From contig NZ_CP060587.1 of assembly GCF_014334735.1 (NCBI RefSeq), positions 124,001-188,000 of the forward strand: 64,000 nucleotides of DNA, given 5' to 3'. The translations under genes were made by a program, and so were the position numbers. Source of the stretch: Aeromicrobium senzhongii (GTDB lineage Bacteria > Actinomycetota > Actinomycetes > Propionibacteriales > Nocardioidaceae). Numbering within the stretch: position 1 is the first letter of the stretch; every line of letters starts with the position of its first letter. The notes beneath the pieces were generated by a model. It saw only the letters and a list, made by a program, of their open reading frames with translations. It was not told where the DNA came from and did no database searches. Below, one piece after another: positions 1-7,647 of this stretch.

Positions 1-1046
1 TGATCACCAACGTCTACGACTCGTCCGAGACGCGTCGTGAGGCCACCGCGACGGACCCGGGCTTCACCGCGTGGGAGAAGCTCGCCGAGATGGGCGTGCT
101 GAGCCTGCCGTTCGAGGCCAGCCCCGTCGAGGTCTCGCTGGCCGCCGAGGAGCTGGGCAAGGTCATCGCGCCCGACCCGTTCGTCGAGGCGATCGTCCTG
201 GCCGGCGGCCTGATCGACGCGCTCGGCACCGACGAGCAGAAGAAGCAGTACGTCGACGCCGTCGCCGGTGGCGAGATCCTGCCGATCCTGGCGTGGATGG
301 AGCCCGGTCGGCGCTGGTCGGCCGACGCGTCCTCCGTGACGTTCGCCGACGGTGTGCTCAACGGGGTCAAGGCGCCGGTCGTCCAGGCCGAGCGCGCCGA
401 TCTGCTGCTCGTGACGGCCGCGCTGCCCGAGGGCGGCACGGGCGTGTTCCTGGTCGAGGGCGCCACGGCGGTCGAGACCACGATCACCAACGACGGCGGC
501 CGCGCGGCGACCGTCACGTTCGGCGACACCCCCGCGGTGCAGCTGGGCGAGGGTGGCGACCAGACCGCCGCGATCGAGAGCGCCCTGGACCGAGCCCGGA
601 TCGCCTACGCGCACGAGGCGCTGGGCGCGATGGAGACGGCCCTGACCACCACGGTCGGCTACCTCAAGACGCGCAAGCAGTTCGGCGTCACGCTGAACAC
701 GTTCCAGGCGCTCAACCACCGCGCCGCGGACATGTACGTGACGCTCGAGCTGGCTCGCAGCACCATCATGTGGGCCACGATCGTGGCGGCCGACGAGGAC
801 ACCACGCCTGAGCAGCTGGCCACGGCGGCCTCGCACGCGGCACTGCAGACCAGCGTCGCCGGCAAGCACATCGGCCTGGACGCGATCCAGCTGCACGGCG
901 GCATCGGCATGACCGCCGAGTACTCGGTCGGCCACTACGCGAGCCGTCTCATCGCGATCGAGCACCTCATCGGCGACGCGGACTTCCACCGCGCCCGCCT
1001 GGCCGCCACCGTCGGCGACCACGACGTGTTCGACCCGATCGGCTGA
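1..1046 (+). CDS. Acyl-CoA dehydrogenase family protein, 5' truncated
   Basis: The frame is open from base 3 and has lost its N-terminus at the window edge; about 347 residues remain of a family that is usually 360-400 long. The C-terminal half carries the FAD-contacting block LKTRKQFGVTLNTFQ and the closing motif QLHGGIGMTAEYSVGHY, both typical of acyl-CoA dehydrogenases. The middle-domain block that normally reads TEPxAGSD is instead WMEPGRRWSAD, as in partner subunits of the FadE heterotetramers used in sterol or side-chain beta-oxidation. I infer a role in acyl-CoA oxidation with FAD, possibly as the partner of a catalytic subunit encoded just upstream of the window. The gene ends in TGA before a strong hairpin. 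Confidence 0.85.
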   Translation, partial: ITNVYDSSETRREATATDPGFTAWEKLAEMGVLSLPFEASPVEVSLAAEELGKVIAPDPFVEAIVLAGGLIDALGTDEQKKQYVDAVAGGEILPILAWMEPGRRWSADASSVTFADGVLNGVKAPVVQAERADLLLVTAALPEGGTGVFLVEGATAVETTITNDGGRAATVTFGDTPAVQLGEGGDQTAAIESALDRARIAYAHEALGAMETALTTTVGYLKTRKQFGVTLNTFQALNHRAADMYVTLELARSTIMWATIVAADEDTTPEQLATAASHAALQTSVAGKHIGLDAIQLHGGIGMTAEYSVGHYASRLIAIEHLIGDADFHRARLAATVGDHDVFDPIG

Positions 1047-1060
1047 GCTCGGCACGGTCG

Positions 1061-1146
1061 GTTTACCACGGTCCCGTGGTACTTCAGCGCCTCCCAAGGG
1101 AAACTTCCCTTGGGAGGCGCTTGTTTACCACGGTCCCGTGGTAAAC
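1061..1146. repeat. Paired ACCACGG-TC-CCGTGGT palindromes flanking a terminator hairpin
   Basis: Two copies of the same near-palindrome lie at 1064-1081 and 1123-1146; the second has 11-base arms GTTTACCACGG and CCGTGGTAAAC around TC. They flank a separate 16-bp perfect hairpin at 1087-1120. The block sits between two convergent genes. It could be a compound bidirectional terminator or a small repetitive extragenic element; whether it recurs elsewhere in the genome cannot be seen here. Confidence 0.7.
1087..1120. terminator. Bidirectional terminator hairpin
   Basis: Perfect 16-bp arms (left arm GCGCCTCCCAAGGGAA) with a 2-base AC spacer, followed on the + strand by TTGTTT. It separates the + strand acyl-CoA dehydrogenase from the convergent lipoate ligase and can serve both. 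Confidence 0.8.
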
Positions 1147-1153
1147 CGTCACG

Positions 1154-2203
1154 TCACGGAACCCGGTGGGTCCACTCCCGCTTCGAGAACTTCGCGTCGA
1201 CGAGCTCACGGGCCTCGGCCAGCTCGGCCTCGGTGTAGTCCGAGTCGTGGGTGGCGTACCGGCGCCGGAAGGTCTGCAGGAACGCGTCGATGATGGCGTC
1301 GCGCGACAGGCCGGTCTGCGAGCGCATCGGGTCGACGCGCTTGTTGGCCGACCGGGTGCCCTTGTCGCTCATCTTCTCGCGGCCGATCCGCAGGACCTCG
1401 GTCATCTTGTCGGCGTCGATGTCGTAGGCCATCGTCACGTGGTGCAGGACCGCGCCGGCCGCGAGGCGCTTCTGCGCCGCTCCACCGATCTTGCCCGCGT
1501 CACTCGCGATGTCGTTGAGCGGCACGAAGTGCGCCTTCACGCCCACCTCGGCCAGCGCCTCGATCACCCAGTCGTCCAGGAACGAGTACGAGCGCTCGAA
1601 GCTCAGGCCCTCGACGAGCGACTTCGGGACCACGAGCGAGTAGGTGATCGTGTTGCCCGGCTCCATGAACATCGCCCCGCCGCCGGACACGCGCCGCACG
1701 ACGTTGATGCCGTGCTTGGCCGCGCCCTCGGGATCGATCTCGTTGGCGTAGCTCTGGAACGATCCGATGACGACCAGGGGGCTGTCCCAGTCCCAGAACC
1801 GGAACGTCGGGGGACGGGTGCCGTCGGCGACCTCGCGGCCGATGACCTCGTCCAGCGCGACGTGCATCGCCGGGTCCAGCGTGACCGGGCCGATGACGTC
1901 GAAGGTGTGGTCGTGCCAGCCGGTGGCCTTGCCCAGGGCCCGCCGCACGGCGATGCCGACGGCCTCGGGCGTGAAGCCGATGAAGGCGGTCTGGGAGTCC
2001 ACCGCGCCCTCGATGGCCGACGTGAGCTGTTCGACGGAGGCGTCCACGGACAACCCCGTCAGGGCCGCGTTGATGTCGAGGAGCGCCTCTTCGGGCTCGA
2101 GGAAGAAGTCCCCCGAGACGCTGACGTCGCTCAACCGGTCGTTGTGTACCTCGAGGTCGACCGCGACGAGCTTGCCGCCGGGGACCTTGTATTCACCACG
2201 CAT
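1154..2203 (-). CDS. lplA: Lipoate--protein ligase family protein
   Basis: A 349-residue protein. Residues 1-90 form the small accessory domain that in classical LplA sits at the C-terminus; here it is N-terminal. Residues 100-330 are the biotin/lipoate ligase fold with RRVSGGGAMF (170-179) and GKIGGAAQ (237-244), where K238 is the expected catalytic lysine. It would activate lipoate with ATP and attach it to lipoyl domains of 2-oxoacid dehydrogenases or the glycine cleavage H protein, in the cytoplasm. The start is ATG at 2203; no clear Shine-Dalgarno precedes it. It is followed by the hairpin block it shares with the convergent acyl-CoA dehydrogenase gene. Octanoyl transfer is a less likely alternative. 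Confidence 0.87.
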   Translation of the reverse strand: MRGEYKVPGGKLVAVDLEVHNDRLSDVSVSGDFFLEPEEALLDINAALTGLSVDASVEQLTSAIEGAVDSQTAFIGFTPEAVGIAVRRALGKATGWHDHTFDVIGPVTLDPAMHVALDEVIGREVADGTRPPTFRFWDWDSPLVVIGSFQSYANEIDPEGAAKHGINVVRRVSGGGAMFMEPGNTITYSLVVPKSLVEGLSFERSYSFLDDWVIEALAEVGVKAHFVPLNDIASDAGKIGGAAQKRLAAGAVLHHVTMAYDIDADKMTEVLRIGREKMSDKGTRSANKRVDPMRSQTGLSRDAIIDAFLQTFRRRYATHDSDYTEAELAEARELVDAKFSKREWTHRVP

Positions 2204-2267
2204 GTACGCGTCAACGCCCGCCGGTCGCAGATGCTTCCGGCGGGCGTCGAGGCGAGGTGGTGGCGGG

Positions 2268-2480
2268 TCAGCGTGCAGGTGGGAGGTCGTCGCGCCCGCC
2301 GTCGCGGACGCCGCGGTCGCGCTGCGAGTTGACGATGAGCGTGAGCACGATGCCCAACACGCCAGCGGCCATCAGGATGTAGCCGATCATGGTGAGGTCG
2401 ATGCCGGAGATGGTGTCCTGCACCGCGAACGCGAGGATCGCGCCGATGGCGATGAGAGCAATGGAGCCACCGAAGTACAT
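2268..2480 (-). CDS. DUF6458-type small membrane protein
   Basis: A 70-residue protein with two predicted membrane helices (about residues 5-22 and 29-50) and a basic, charged C-terminus (QRDRGVRDGGRDD). The opening MYFGGSIALIAIGAILAFAV and the LTMIGYILMAAGVLG segment match the actinobacterial DUF6458 pattern as I know it. The ATG at 2480 is preceded by AGGGACCC, a usable ribosome binding site; longer upstream readings of this frame run through the tandem repeat region and are not credible. Function unknown; it is a cytoplasmic membrane protein. Confidence 0.8.
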   Translation of the reverse strand: MYFGGSIALIAIGAILAFAVQDTISGIDLTMIGYILMAAGVLGIVLTLIVNSQRDRGVRDGGRDDLPPAR

Positions 2481-2593
2481 GTCAGGGTCCCTTCCCTTGG
2501 GGACGGTCCACGCGAGTGCGTAAGCCGTTTTGTCTCGGATGACGGTCGCACGGATCGGGGCAGTCCGCATCTGCAGGAGCCCGGGGCGGCGGG

Positions 2594-2639
2594 AAAAAAA
2601 GCACCAGCGGGCGGCACGCTGGTGCGTACCGCCCGCTGG
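2594..2639 (-). terminator. Rho-independent terminator of tRNA-Ser(GGA)
   Basis: On the minus strand a stem with 11-base arms (2604-2614 against 2629-2639) and an inner ACGC/GCGT extension closes on a TGGT loop and is followed by seven T residues (2594-2600). It is the outermost of three hairpin copies downstream of tRNA-Ser(GGA), and the only one with a T tract. The same bases can form an alternative stem GCACCAGC/GCTGGTGC. Confidence 0.75.
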
Positions 2640-2840
2640 CTTCTGTCCTTGCTGGCGGAGACAAGCCCCCGCCGCGGTGCCGCCGGACACACCAGCGGGC
2701 GGCACGCTGGTGCGTACCGCCCGCTGGCTTCTGTCCTTGCTGGCGGAGACAAGCCCCCGCCGCGGTGCCGCCGGACACACCAGCGGGCGGCACGCTGGTG
2801 CGTACCGCCCGTTGGCTTCTTGCTTCGCTGGCGGAGGATA
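2602..2840. repeat. 88-bp tandem repeat, about 2.7 copies, derived from the tRNA-Ser(GGA) 3' end and terminator
   Basis: The sequence beginning CACCAGCGGGCGGC recurs at 2602, 2690 and 2778, an exact 88-bp period. The first two units are nearly identical; the third diverges slightly near its end and merges with the tRNA. Each unit contains GCTGGCGGAG (2651, 2739, 2827), which in the third copy is the CCA-bearing acceptor end of tRNA-Ser(GGA). The array therefore looks like a tandem duplication of the tRNA 3' end plus its terminator stem. No protein of its own is credible here. Confidence 0.85.
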
Positions 2841-2916
2841 GGGGATTCGAACCCCTGAGAGCTTTCACTCAACCCGCTTTCCAAGCGAGCGCACTAGGCC
2901 ACTATGCGAATCCTCC
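2829..2916 (-). tRNA. tRNA-Ser(GGA)
   Basis: Read on the minus strand it folds into a class II tRNA: acceptor GGAGGAT/ATCCTCC, anticodon loop TTGGAAA with anticodon GGA, a long variable arm and T loop TTCGAAT. The discriminator is G at 2832 and CCA is encoded (2829-2831). It reads UCC/UCU serine codons. The 3' end is part of the 88-bp tandem repeat. Confidence 0.97.
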
Positions 2917-2969
2917 GCCGGAGAGTCTACGTGGACCGCGTCGCACCCGGCGAATCGGCCCCGTCCCGG

Positions 2970-5519
2970 TCAGTCGGCGGTCTGTCCCGGGCAGGGATCG
3001 TCGTACACCGCGTTGACACTCGCGGTGACGCCCAGGTGCTCGGCGCGGCTGCGACCGAGGTTCCACTCCAGCCAGCTCCCCGGGTCGGGCCGGACCGCCG
3101 TCAGCACGCAGTCGCGGTCGGCGCCGAGGCGCGACTCGAGGGTCGGCACCGCGTCGTCGGACAGCTGCGCCAGGAAGTACCAGTCGACCTTGCCGGTGGA
3201 CTCGTAACGGTCGAGGTTGTGATCGGCGATCCAGGCGTCCGGGTTGATCGCGGCGATTCCCAGCAGCAGCACCACGCCGCTGAGCAGACCGAACCGCGGC
3301 AGCCAGGCCCCCCGCAGCCGCCAGCCGGCCGCGAGCGTCGCCAGCACCAGCAGGCCCAGCCAGCCCTCGAAGACGTCCACCAGCAGTCGCAGCTGGGTGA
3401 AGCCGTACGCCTCCTGGTAGAGCGACATCCGGTGGAGTGCCGACGCCACCACCAGCAGCGTCATCACGCACAGCAGGCCGAGGGCGCCGCGCAGCCAGGC
3501 TCGGTCGGCCGCCGTCTCGCGAGGAGCCTTGTGCGAGGCGGCCCAGACCACCAGCAGCGTCAACGCCGTGGCGACCGTCAGCTGGCCGAAGCCCTGGTGC
3601 ACGTACTCGGCGTAGGTCAGCCCCGTGGTCCGCTCGAAGTAGGCGCGACCGCCGAAGATCGCCGCGGCCTGCGCCACCAGGAAGGCGATGAACACCGCGT
3701 CGATCACGAGCACCGGCACGAGCCACTCGAACCGCTTCGCCACGGGCCGGTTGTCCCACCGCACGGTCTCGACCTGCGGCGGATTCAGCGCGAGGTAGGC
3801 ACCGGCCAGCGCGATCCCCGCGATCGCGACGGCCACGAACAGTCGCACGGCGAAGTCCGCCGAGCCGAGGTCGGGGACCAGCGCGCCGAACCACTCGGCG
3901 AACAGGGCGTCGGCGGACATGAACAGGGCGGCGAACACCACGACACCGAGGAGCGACCACAGGGCCGTGCGCAGGACGGCGATCCCGTTGCCGGTCCCGG
4001 TCAGCGTGCGCAGCGTGCGGCTCAGCCACGGCAGGCCGCGCAGTCCGGCGAGGGGCCAGGACATCGCGGAGAGGATGAACGTCGGGAGTCGGCGGGCGCC
4101 GGTGAGAGCCACGGTGGCGAGGCCGCCGCCGGCCATCAGGCACAGGATGACGATCCACTCGGCGTCGCGGATCACCGCGACCGAGGCCAGGGCCGTGCAC
4201 AGCAGCGCGCAGGTGATCGTGAACGGCTCCCGTCGCCGCGGGCTCGCGAACAGCATCAGCAGCCCGGCCGCCATCAGCACGAGGAACGTGCCCAGGCCCA
4301 GGTCGTTGAAGGGCAGGGCGATGCCGGCCAGGACGCCCACCCCGAGCGCCCAGCCGAGCAGGCGCGGTCGTCCGGGCGTGCCGGGATCGGGCCAGAACCC
4401 GCCGAAGAGCGAGTCGGTCATGGACGGCAGCGGTGTCAGGGGTGGCTGCGGCGGCGGTGAGGCGGGCGTACGGGTCGGGGCCATGGGGATCTCCTTCGAC
4501 GTGCCCGTCGGGACGGGGGACGGATGACGGGGGGCGGTGACCAGGACGCGGGCGCCGGTGCGTCCGGGCTCGGGATCGACGAAGCCGATCGACCCGCCGT
4601 GCAGGTCGGTCACCCAGCGGGCGATCGCGAGGCCCAGCCCGGTCCCACCGCCGCCCTCGGTCTCGGCGAGCGTGCCGAAGCGCTCGAAGGCGCGGTCACG
4701 TGACTCGGCCGGCACCCCCGGCCCCTCGTCGGCGACCTCGAGCCGCCAGTCGTCACCCGCCGCGGTGGCCTTCACCGTGACGGTTCCGCCGGCCGGGGAG
4801 TGCCGCAGGGCGTTGTCGACCAGGTTGGCCACGAGCTGGCGCAACCGCGCCGCGTCGGCCTCGACCACGAGGTCGGCAGGCTCGACGGTCACCGCGATCG
4901 TGACGTCGCGGTCGTCGTAGCGGAACTCGTCGGCCGCCGATTCGAGCAGCGCCGCGACCGCGACCGGTTCGGGCTCCATGGGTGCCGCGCCGGCGTCCAG
5001 CCGCGAGAGGTCGAGCAGATCGGACACCAGTGCCGAGAGCCGCTCGGCCTGGGCCAGGGCGCTGCGCAGGGCCGCGGGATCGGGCTCGCTCACCCCGTCG
5101 GCCAGGTTCTCCAGCAGGGCGCACATCGCGGTCAACGGCGTGCGCAGCTCGTGGCTGACGTTCGCGATGAGGTCGCGACGCTGCCGCTCGACCTGCTCCA
5201 GCTCGGCCGCCATCGCGTTGAACGCGCGGGCCAGGTCGCCGATCTCGTCGCGGGACGTGTCGGTGATCCGGGTGCGGTGCTCGCCGCGCGCCATCCGCGA
5301 CGCGGCCACGGTCATCTGCCGCAACGGTGACGTCATCCCCGACGCGAGCAGCTGCGTGACGGCCAGGGCGAGCGTCACCGTCACCGGGCTGATGAGCCAC
5401 ATCGGGACGTCGTTGGCCGCGCCGAAGGTGGCCACGACGACGGCGACCGAGACGCTCGCGGCGACGAGCAGCCCCAGCTTGAACTTGACCGACCGGATCG
5501 GGTCCAGTGGGCCGCTCAT
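2970..5519 (-). CDS. Sensor histidine kinase fused in frame to a DUF4153/DUF4173 membrane protein
   Basis: One uninterrupted frame of 849 residues. Residues 1-345 are a kinase: membrane helices near 14-34 and 42-62, HAMP at about 62-115, dimerisation helix with H123 in SHELRTP, N box NLVDNALRH (232-240), G1 DEGPGVP and G2 GGTGLGLAI. Residues 346-849 are a multi-helix membrane protein with GLTYAEYVHQGFGQL and YGFTQLRLLVDVFEGWL, the signature of DUF4153/DUF4173. There is no stop between them, yet the codon for M346 (4484) has its own site GAAGGAGAT seven bases upstream. The ATG at 5519 overlaps the stop of the response regulator as ATGA. I infer that the two proteins were once separate and translationally coupled; a fused and a free DUF4153 product may both be made. 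Confidence 0.85.
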   Translation of the reverse strand: MSGPLDPIRSVKFKLGLLVAASVSVAVVVATFGAANDVPMWLISPVTVTLALAVTQLLASGMTSPLRQMTVAASRMARGEHRTRITDTSRDEIGDLARAFNAMAAELEQVERQRRDLIANVSHELRTPLTAMCALLENLADGVSEPDPAALRSALAQAERLSALVSDLLDLSRLDAGAAPMEPEPVAVAALLESAADEFRYDDRDVTIAVTVEPADLVVEADAARLRQLVANLVDNALRHSPAGGTVTVKATAAGDDWRLEVADEGPGVPAESRDRAFERFGTLAETEGGGGTGLGLAIARWVTDLHGGSIGFVDPEPGRTGARVLVTAPRHPSPVPTGTSKEIPMAPTRTPASPPPQPPLTPLPSMTDSLFGGFWPDPGTPGRPRLLGWALGVGVLAGIALPFNDLGLGTFLVLMAAGLLMLFASPRRREPFTITCALLCTALASVAVIRDAEWIVILCLMAGGGLATVALTGARRLPTFILSAMSWPLAGLRGLPWLSRTLRTLTGTGNGIAVLRTALWSLLGVVVFAALFMSADALFAEWFGALVPDLGSADFAVRLFVAVAIAGIALAGAYLALNPPQVETVRWDNRPVAKRFEWLVPVLVIDAVFIAFLVAQAAAIFGGRAYFERTTGLTYAEYVHQGFGQLTVATALTLLVVWAASHKAPRETAADRAWLRGALGLLCVMTLLVVASALHRMSLYQEAYGFTQLRLLVDVFEGWLGLLVLATLAAGWRLRGAWLPRFGLLSGVVLLLGIAAINPDAWIADHNLDRYESTGKVDWYFLAQLSDDAVPTLESRLGADRDCVLTAVRPDPGSWLEWNLGRSRAEHLGVTASVNAVYDDPCPGQTAD
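4482..4497 (-). promoter_or_regulatory. Internal ribosome binding site for the DUF4153 part
   Basis: On the minus strand GAAGGAGAT (4489-4497) precedes an in-frame ATG (4482-4484) at the junction of the kinase and the DUF4153 half. It is one of the strongest Shine-Dalgarno sequences in the window and would start a separate 504-residue protein. Confidence 0.7.
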
Positions 5520-6211
5520 CGCGGGGTCCCGACCTCGAGGGCGTACCCGACGCCGTGCACGGTGCGGATCCGGTCGGCGCCGATCTTGGCCCGCAGGCCC
5601 TTGACGTGGCTGTCGACGGTGCGGGTCCCGGACGCCTCGGCCCAACCCCACACCTCGGCGAGCAGCCGCTCGCGGGACAGGACGTCCCCGGGCGAACCGG
5701 CCAGGCACACCAACAGGTCGAACTCGGTGGGTGTCAGGTGGATCTCGTCCTGCGCGAGCCACACGCGCCGCGCCCCCACGTCGAGCCGCAGGTCGCCCCA
5801 CGTGCGCACGGGCTCAGCAGGCGAGGACGCCAGCTCCGCGGCGCGGTCGACCCGGCGCAGCAGGGCGGCCACACGCGCCACCAGCTCCCTCATCCGGAAC
5901 GGCTTGGTCAGGTAGTCGTCGGCACCGACCGCCAGCCCCACCAGCACGTCCGCCTCGTCGTCGCGGGCGGTGAGCATCAATACCGGGACCGGCCGGACGG
6001 CCTGGATCCGGCGGCACACCTCATGCCCGTCGAAGCCGGGCAGCATCACGTCGAGCACGACCAGATCGGGCTCGTGCTCCTCGAACGCCGCGACGGCGCC
6101 GGGGCCGTCCCACGCCCGCACGACCTCGTGTCCGTGGGCGGTCAGCCGGTCGGTCACGGCGGCCCCGATGGTCGGCTCGTCCTCGACGAGCAGGATGCGG
6201 CGTGCGGTCAT
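5516..6211 (-). CDS. OmpR/PhoB-family response regulator
   Basis: A 231-residue two-domain regulator. The receiver domain has acidic pair E10-D11, phosphoacceptor D54 (VVLDVMLPG) and K103 (LTKPF). The C-terminal winged helix runs from about 135 to 228 with the typical LTPTEFDLLVCLA and SHVKGLRAKIG segments. It is first in the operon; its stop overlaps the kinase start (ATGA), so the downstream kinase is its partner. No Shine-Dalgarno is seen, but TAGGTT lies six bases before the ATG (6218-6223), pointing to a leaderless transcript. The signal and the target genes cannot be deduced from the sequence. Confidence 0.92.
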   Translation of the reverse strand: MTARRILLVEDEPTIGAAVTDRLTAHGHEVVRAWDGPGAVAAFEEHEPDLVVLDVMLPGFDGHEVCRRIQAVRPVPVLMLTARDDEADVLVGLAVGADDYLTKPFRMRELVARVAALLRRVDRAAELASSPAEPVRTWGDLRLDVGARRVWLAQDEIHLTPTEFDLLVCLAGSPGDVLSRERLLAEVWGWAEASGTRTVDSHVKGLRAKIGADRIRTVHGVGYALEVGTPR

Positions 6212-6325
6212 GCCCCCAACCTAGGAGGCCCGATCGGCAGGATGCGGGGACGAATCGTGAAGATCCTGTGCAGGTCTGCGGGGCGCGGGTCCGCGGGGTC
6301 CGTCACGCGGCTGGAGCCTGACCCG

Positions 6326-6331
6326 TATATT
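6326..6331 (+). promoter_or_regulatory. -10 element of the SRP RNA gene
   Basis: TATATT lies about seven bases upstream of the predicted 5' end of the SRP RNA and is conspicuously AT-rich for this genome. The -35 region is poorly conserved. Confidence 0.5.
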
Positions 6332-6336
6332 GGTGT

Positions 6337-6429
6337 GCAGCCCCTCGCGTGGCGGCACATCACCCAACTCCCCCAGGGCAGGAATGCAGCAAGGGTCAGT
6401 GGTCCCTGCCGGGTACGCGAGGGGTCCTT
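6337..6429 (+). ncRNA. ffs: Signal recognition particle RNA, small bacterial type (4.5S)
   Basis: The outer stem CCCCTCGCGT (6341-6350) pairs with ACGCGAGGGG (6415-6424), and the apical part has the conserved SRP helix 8 features: GGCAGGAATGCAGCAAGGGTCA with asymmetric and symmetric loops closed by a GGTCCCTGCC strand. At roughly 93 nt it has the size of the 4.5S-type RNA that binds Ffh for co-translational targeting. It ends a few bases before the convergent M14 peptidase. In many actinobacteria ffs is next to dnaX; here it is not. Confidence 0.9.
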
Positions 6430-6435
6430 GCGTTC

Positions 6436-7200
6436 CTAGGGGTGCACGCGTGCCGCGCGCATCAGGCCGCGGCTCGCGCCCTTCACGTACGCCGCACTGG
6501 GCTTGCGCCCGTACTCGACGGTGATCGCCGTCCCGTGCTTGGCGTAGTGGCGGTTGTACCAGCCGGTCAGCGTCGGCGAGGTGCCCTTGCCCTGCGAGAC
6601 CCCGAAGTACTTGCGCTTGAGCTTGAGCTCCTTGGCCAGACGCTTCTCGAAGGCGACGTCCTTGCCGGCCTTGCCGATGCCCTTCAGCGGCTGGTGTAAC
6701 GAGGTGATGTAGTCCGGCTTGTACTTCTTCAGGAACGCCATCATGGCGCGCGTCTCGCGCTCGCTGGCCTTCTTCGCGCCGCCGTACGTGCGTCCCTTCT
6801 TGCCCTTGATCCAGCCGCTCGTGGGCCAGTTCCGGTTGAGATCGACGCCGCGGGCGTTCGTGCGGGTCTTCCTCGCGGCGCCGTCGGGGTTCATCGTCGG
6901 GACGATCCACAACCCGGTGCCCGCCTTGGGCTTGACCCGCTTGATCGCGTGCAGCGCGGTCTTGCGGCCGGCCGGCTCGTCACCGTGCATCTGACCGAGG
7001 ATCAACAGGACGCGCTTGGCGTTCGGGTGGCCCCGGTAGTAGCCGACGATGTTGCGCCCCTGGTGGCTCTTGCCGATCACGATCTTCTTCGTCACGTAGG
7101 TCGGCTCGGCCGCCTCGGCCGGGACGCTCACCAGTGCCGGTGCGAGCAGACCCACCGACAGGACGAGTCCCGTCGCGATCCGCGAAACCCCCGTGTACAT
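6436..7200 (-). CDS. Secreted M14-family zinc carboxypeptidase
   Basis: A 254-residue protein with a signal peptide (residues 1-30, cleavage near AEA-AEP). The zinc site of the M14 family is visible: H72 and E75 in MHGDEP, H169 in SLHQP; the substrate block RGVDLNRNWP (117-126) and the catalytic glutamate E229 in VEYG are also present. It should cleave C-terminal residues from peptides outside the membrane; bacterial relatives of this short type often act on cell-wall peptides, which I only infer. The ATG at 7200 is preceded by AGGAAGAAG at a rather long distance. A longer upstream reading lacks a signal peptide and was not used. Confidence 0.85.
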   Translation of the reverse strand: MYTGVSRIATGLVLSVGLLAPALVSVPAEAAEPTYVTKKIVIGKSHQGRNIVGYYRGHPNAKRVLLILGQMHGDEPAGRKTALHAIKRVKPKAGTGLWIVPTMNPDGAARKTRTNARGVDLNRNWPTSGWIKGKKGRTYGGAKKASERETRAMMAFLKKYKPDYITSLHQPLKGIGKAGKDVAFEKRLAKELKLKRKYFGVSQGKGTSPTLTGWYNRHYAKHGTAITVEYGRKPSAAYVKGASRGLMRAARVHP

Positions 7201-7344
7201 CTGATCACCGCTTCTTCCTGGAGATGGACCTCCCGAGTCTCTCAGGTTCCCGCGCCGGCTGCCTGCGCTCCACCGCCCGGTGGCAGGACGCACCGGGGTT
7301 CGGACGGTGGCCCCGATTTGCGGCGAGCCCCTTAGACTGACGAG

Positions 7345-7647
7345 GTGACCTTTCGCCGCGTGGGGGACGGGCGACCGTACCCGGACCATGGACTGACCCA
7401 GCAGGACTGGGCTGCCATCGCGCCCACGCAGGTCCGTCTGGACGACCTCACCACCACGAAGAAGACGCTCGACCTCGAGACCCTGCTCGACAGCGACTCG
7501 ACCTACTTCGGTGACCTGTTCGCGCACGTCGTCGGGTGGAAGGGCGAGCTGTTCCTCGAGGACGGACTGCACCGGGCCCTGCGTGCCGCGCTGCAGCAGC
7601 GCACCATGGTCCACGCCCGTGTCCACACGATCGGGAAGAACCAGTGA
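7345..7647 (+). CDS. Conserved actinobacterial protein, resembles proteins annotated as VapB-type antitoxin
   Basis: A 100-residue soluble protein with a GTG start. It has no recognisable catalytic motif. The central TTKKTLDLETLLDSDSTYFGDLF and the end LEDGLHRALRAALQQRTMVHARV are strongly conserved-looking and resemble short actinobacterial proteins often labelled VapB-like, but no VapC toxin follows. Its stop overlaps the GTG of the LytR_C gene (GTGA), so the two are translationally coupled and probably act together. TAGACT lies six bases before the start, so the message is probably leaderless. Confidence 0.7.
   Translation: MTFRRVGDGRPYPDHGLTQQDWAAIAPTQVRLDDLTTTKKTLDLETLLDSDSTYFGDLFAHVVGWKGELFLEDGLHRALRAALQQRTMVHARVHTIGKNQ

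Noticed and set aside
2602..2840. Possible CRISPR array
   Set aside because: The unit is 88 bp with no short direct repeat plus variable spacer structure; it is a plain tandem duplication.
2387..2884. Open frames through the 88-bp repeat (repeated RYAPACRPLV-like peptide)
   Set aside because: Generated by the repeated DNA and tRNA; no ribosome site and no plausible protein.
2829..2916. tRNA-Ser(GGA) end as an integration site of a mobile element
   Set aside because: No integrase, no phage or plasmid genes, and no second attachment-like copy at a distance; the repeats are strictly tandem.
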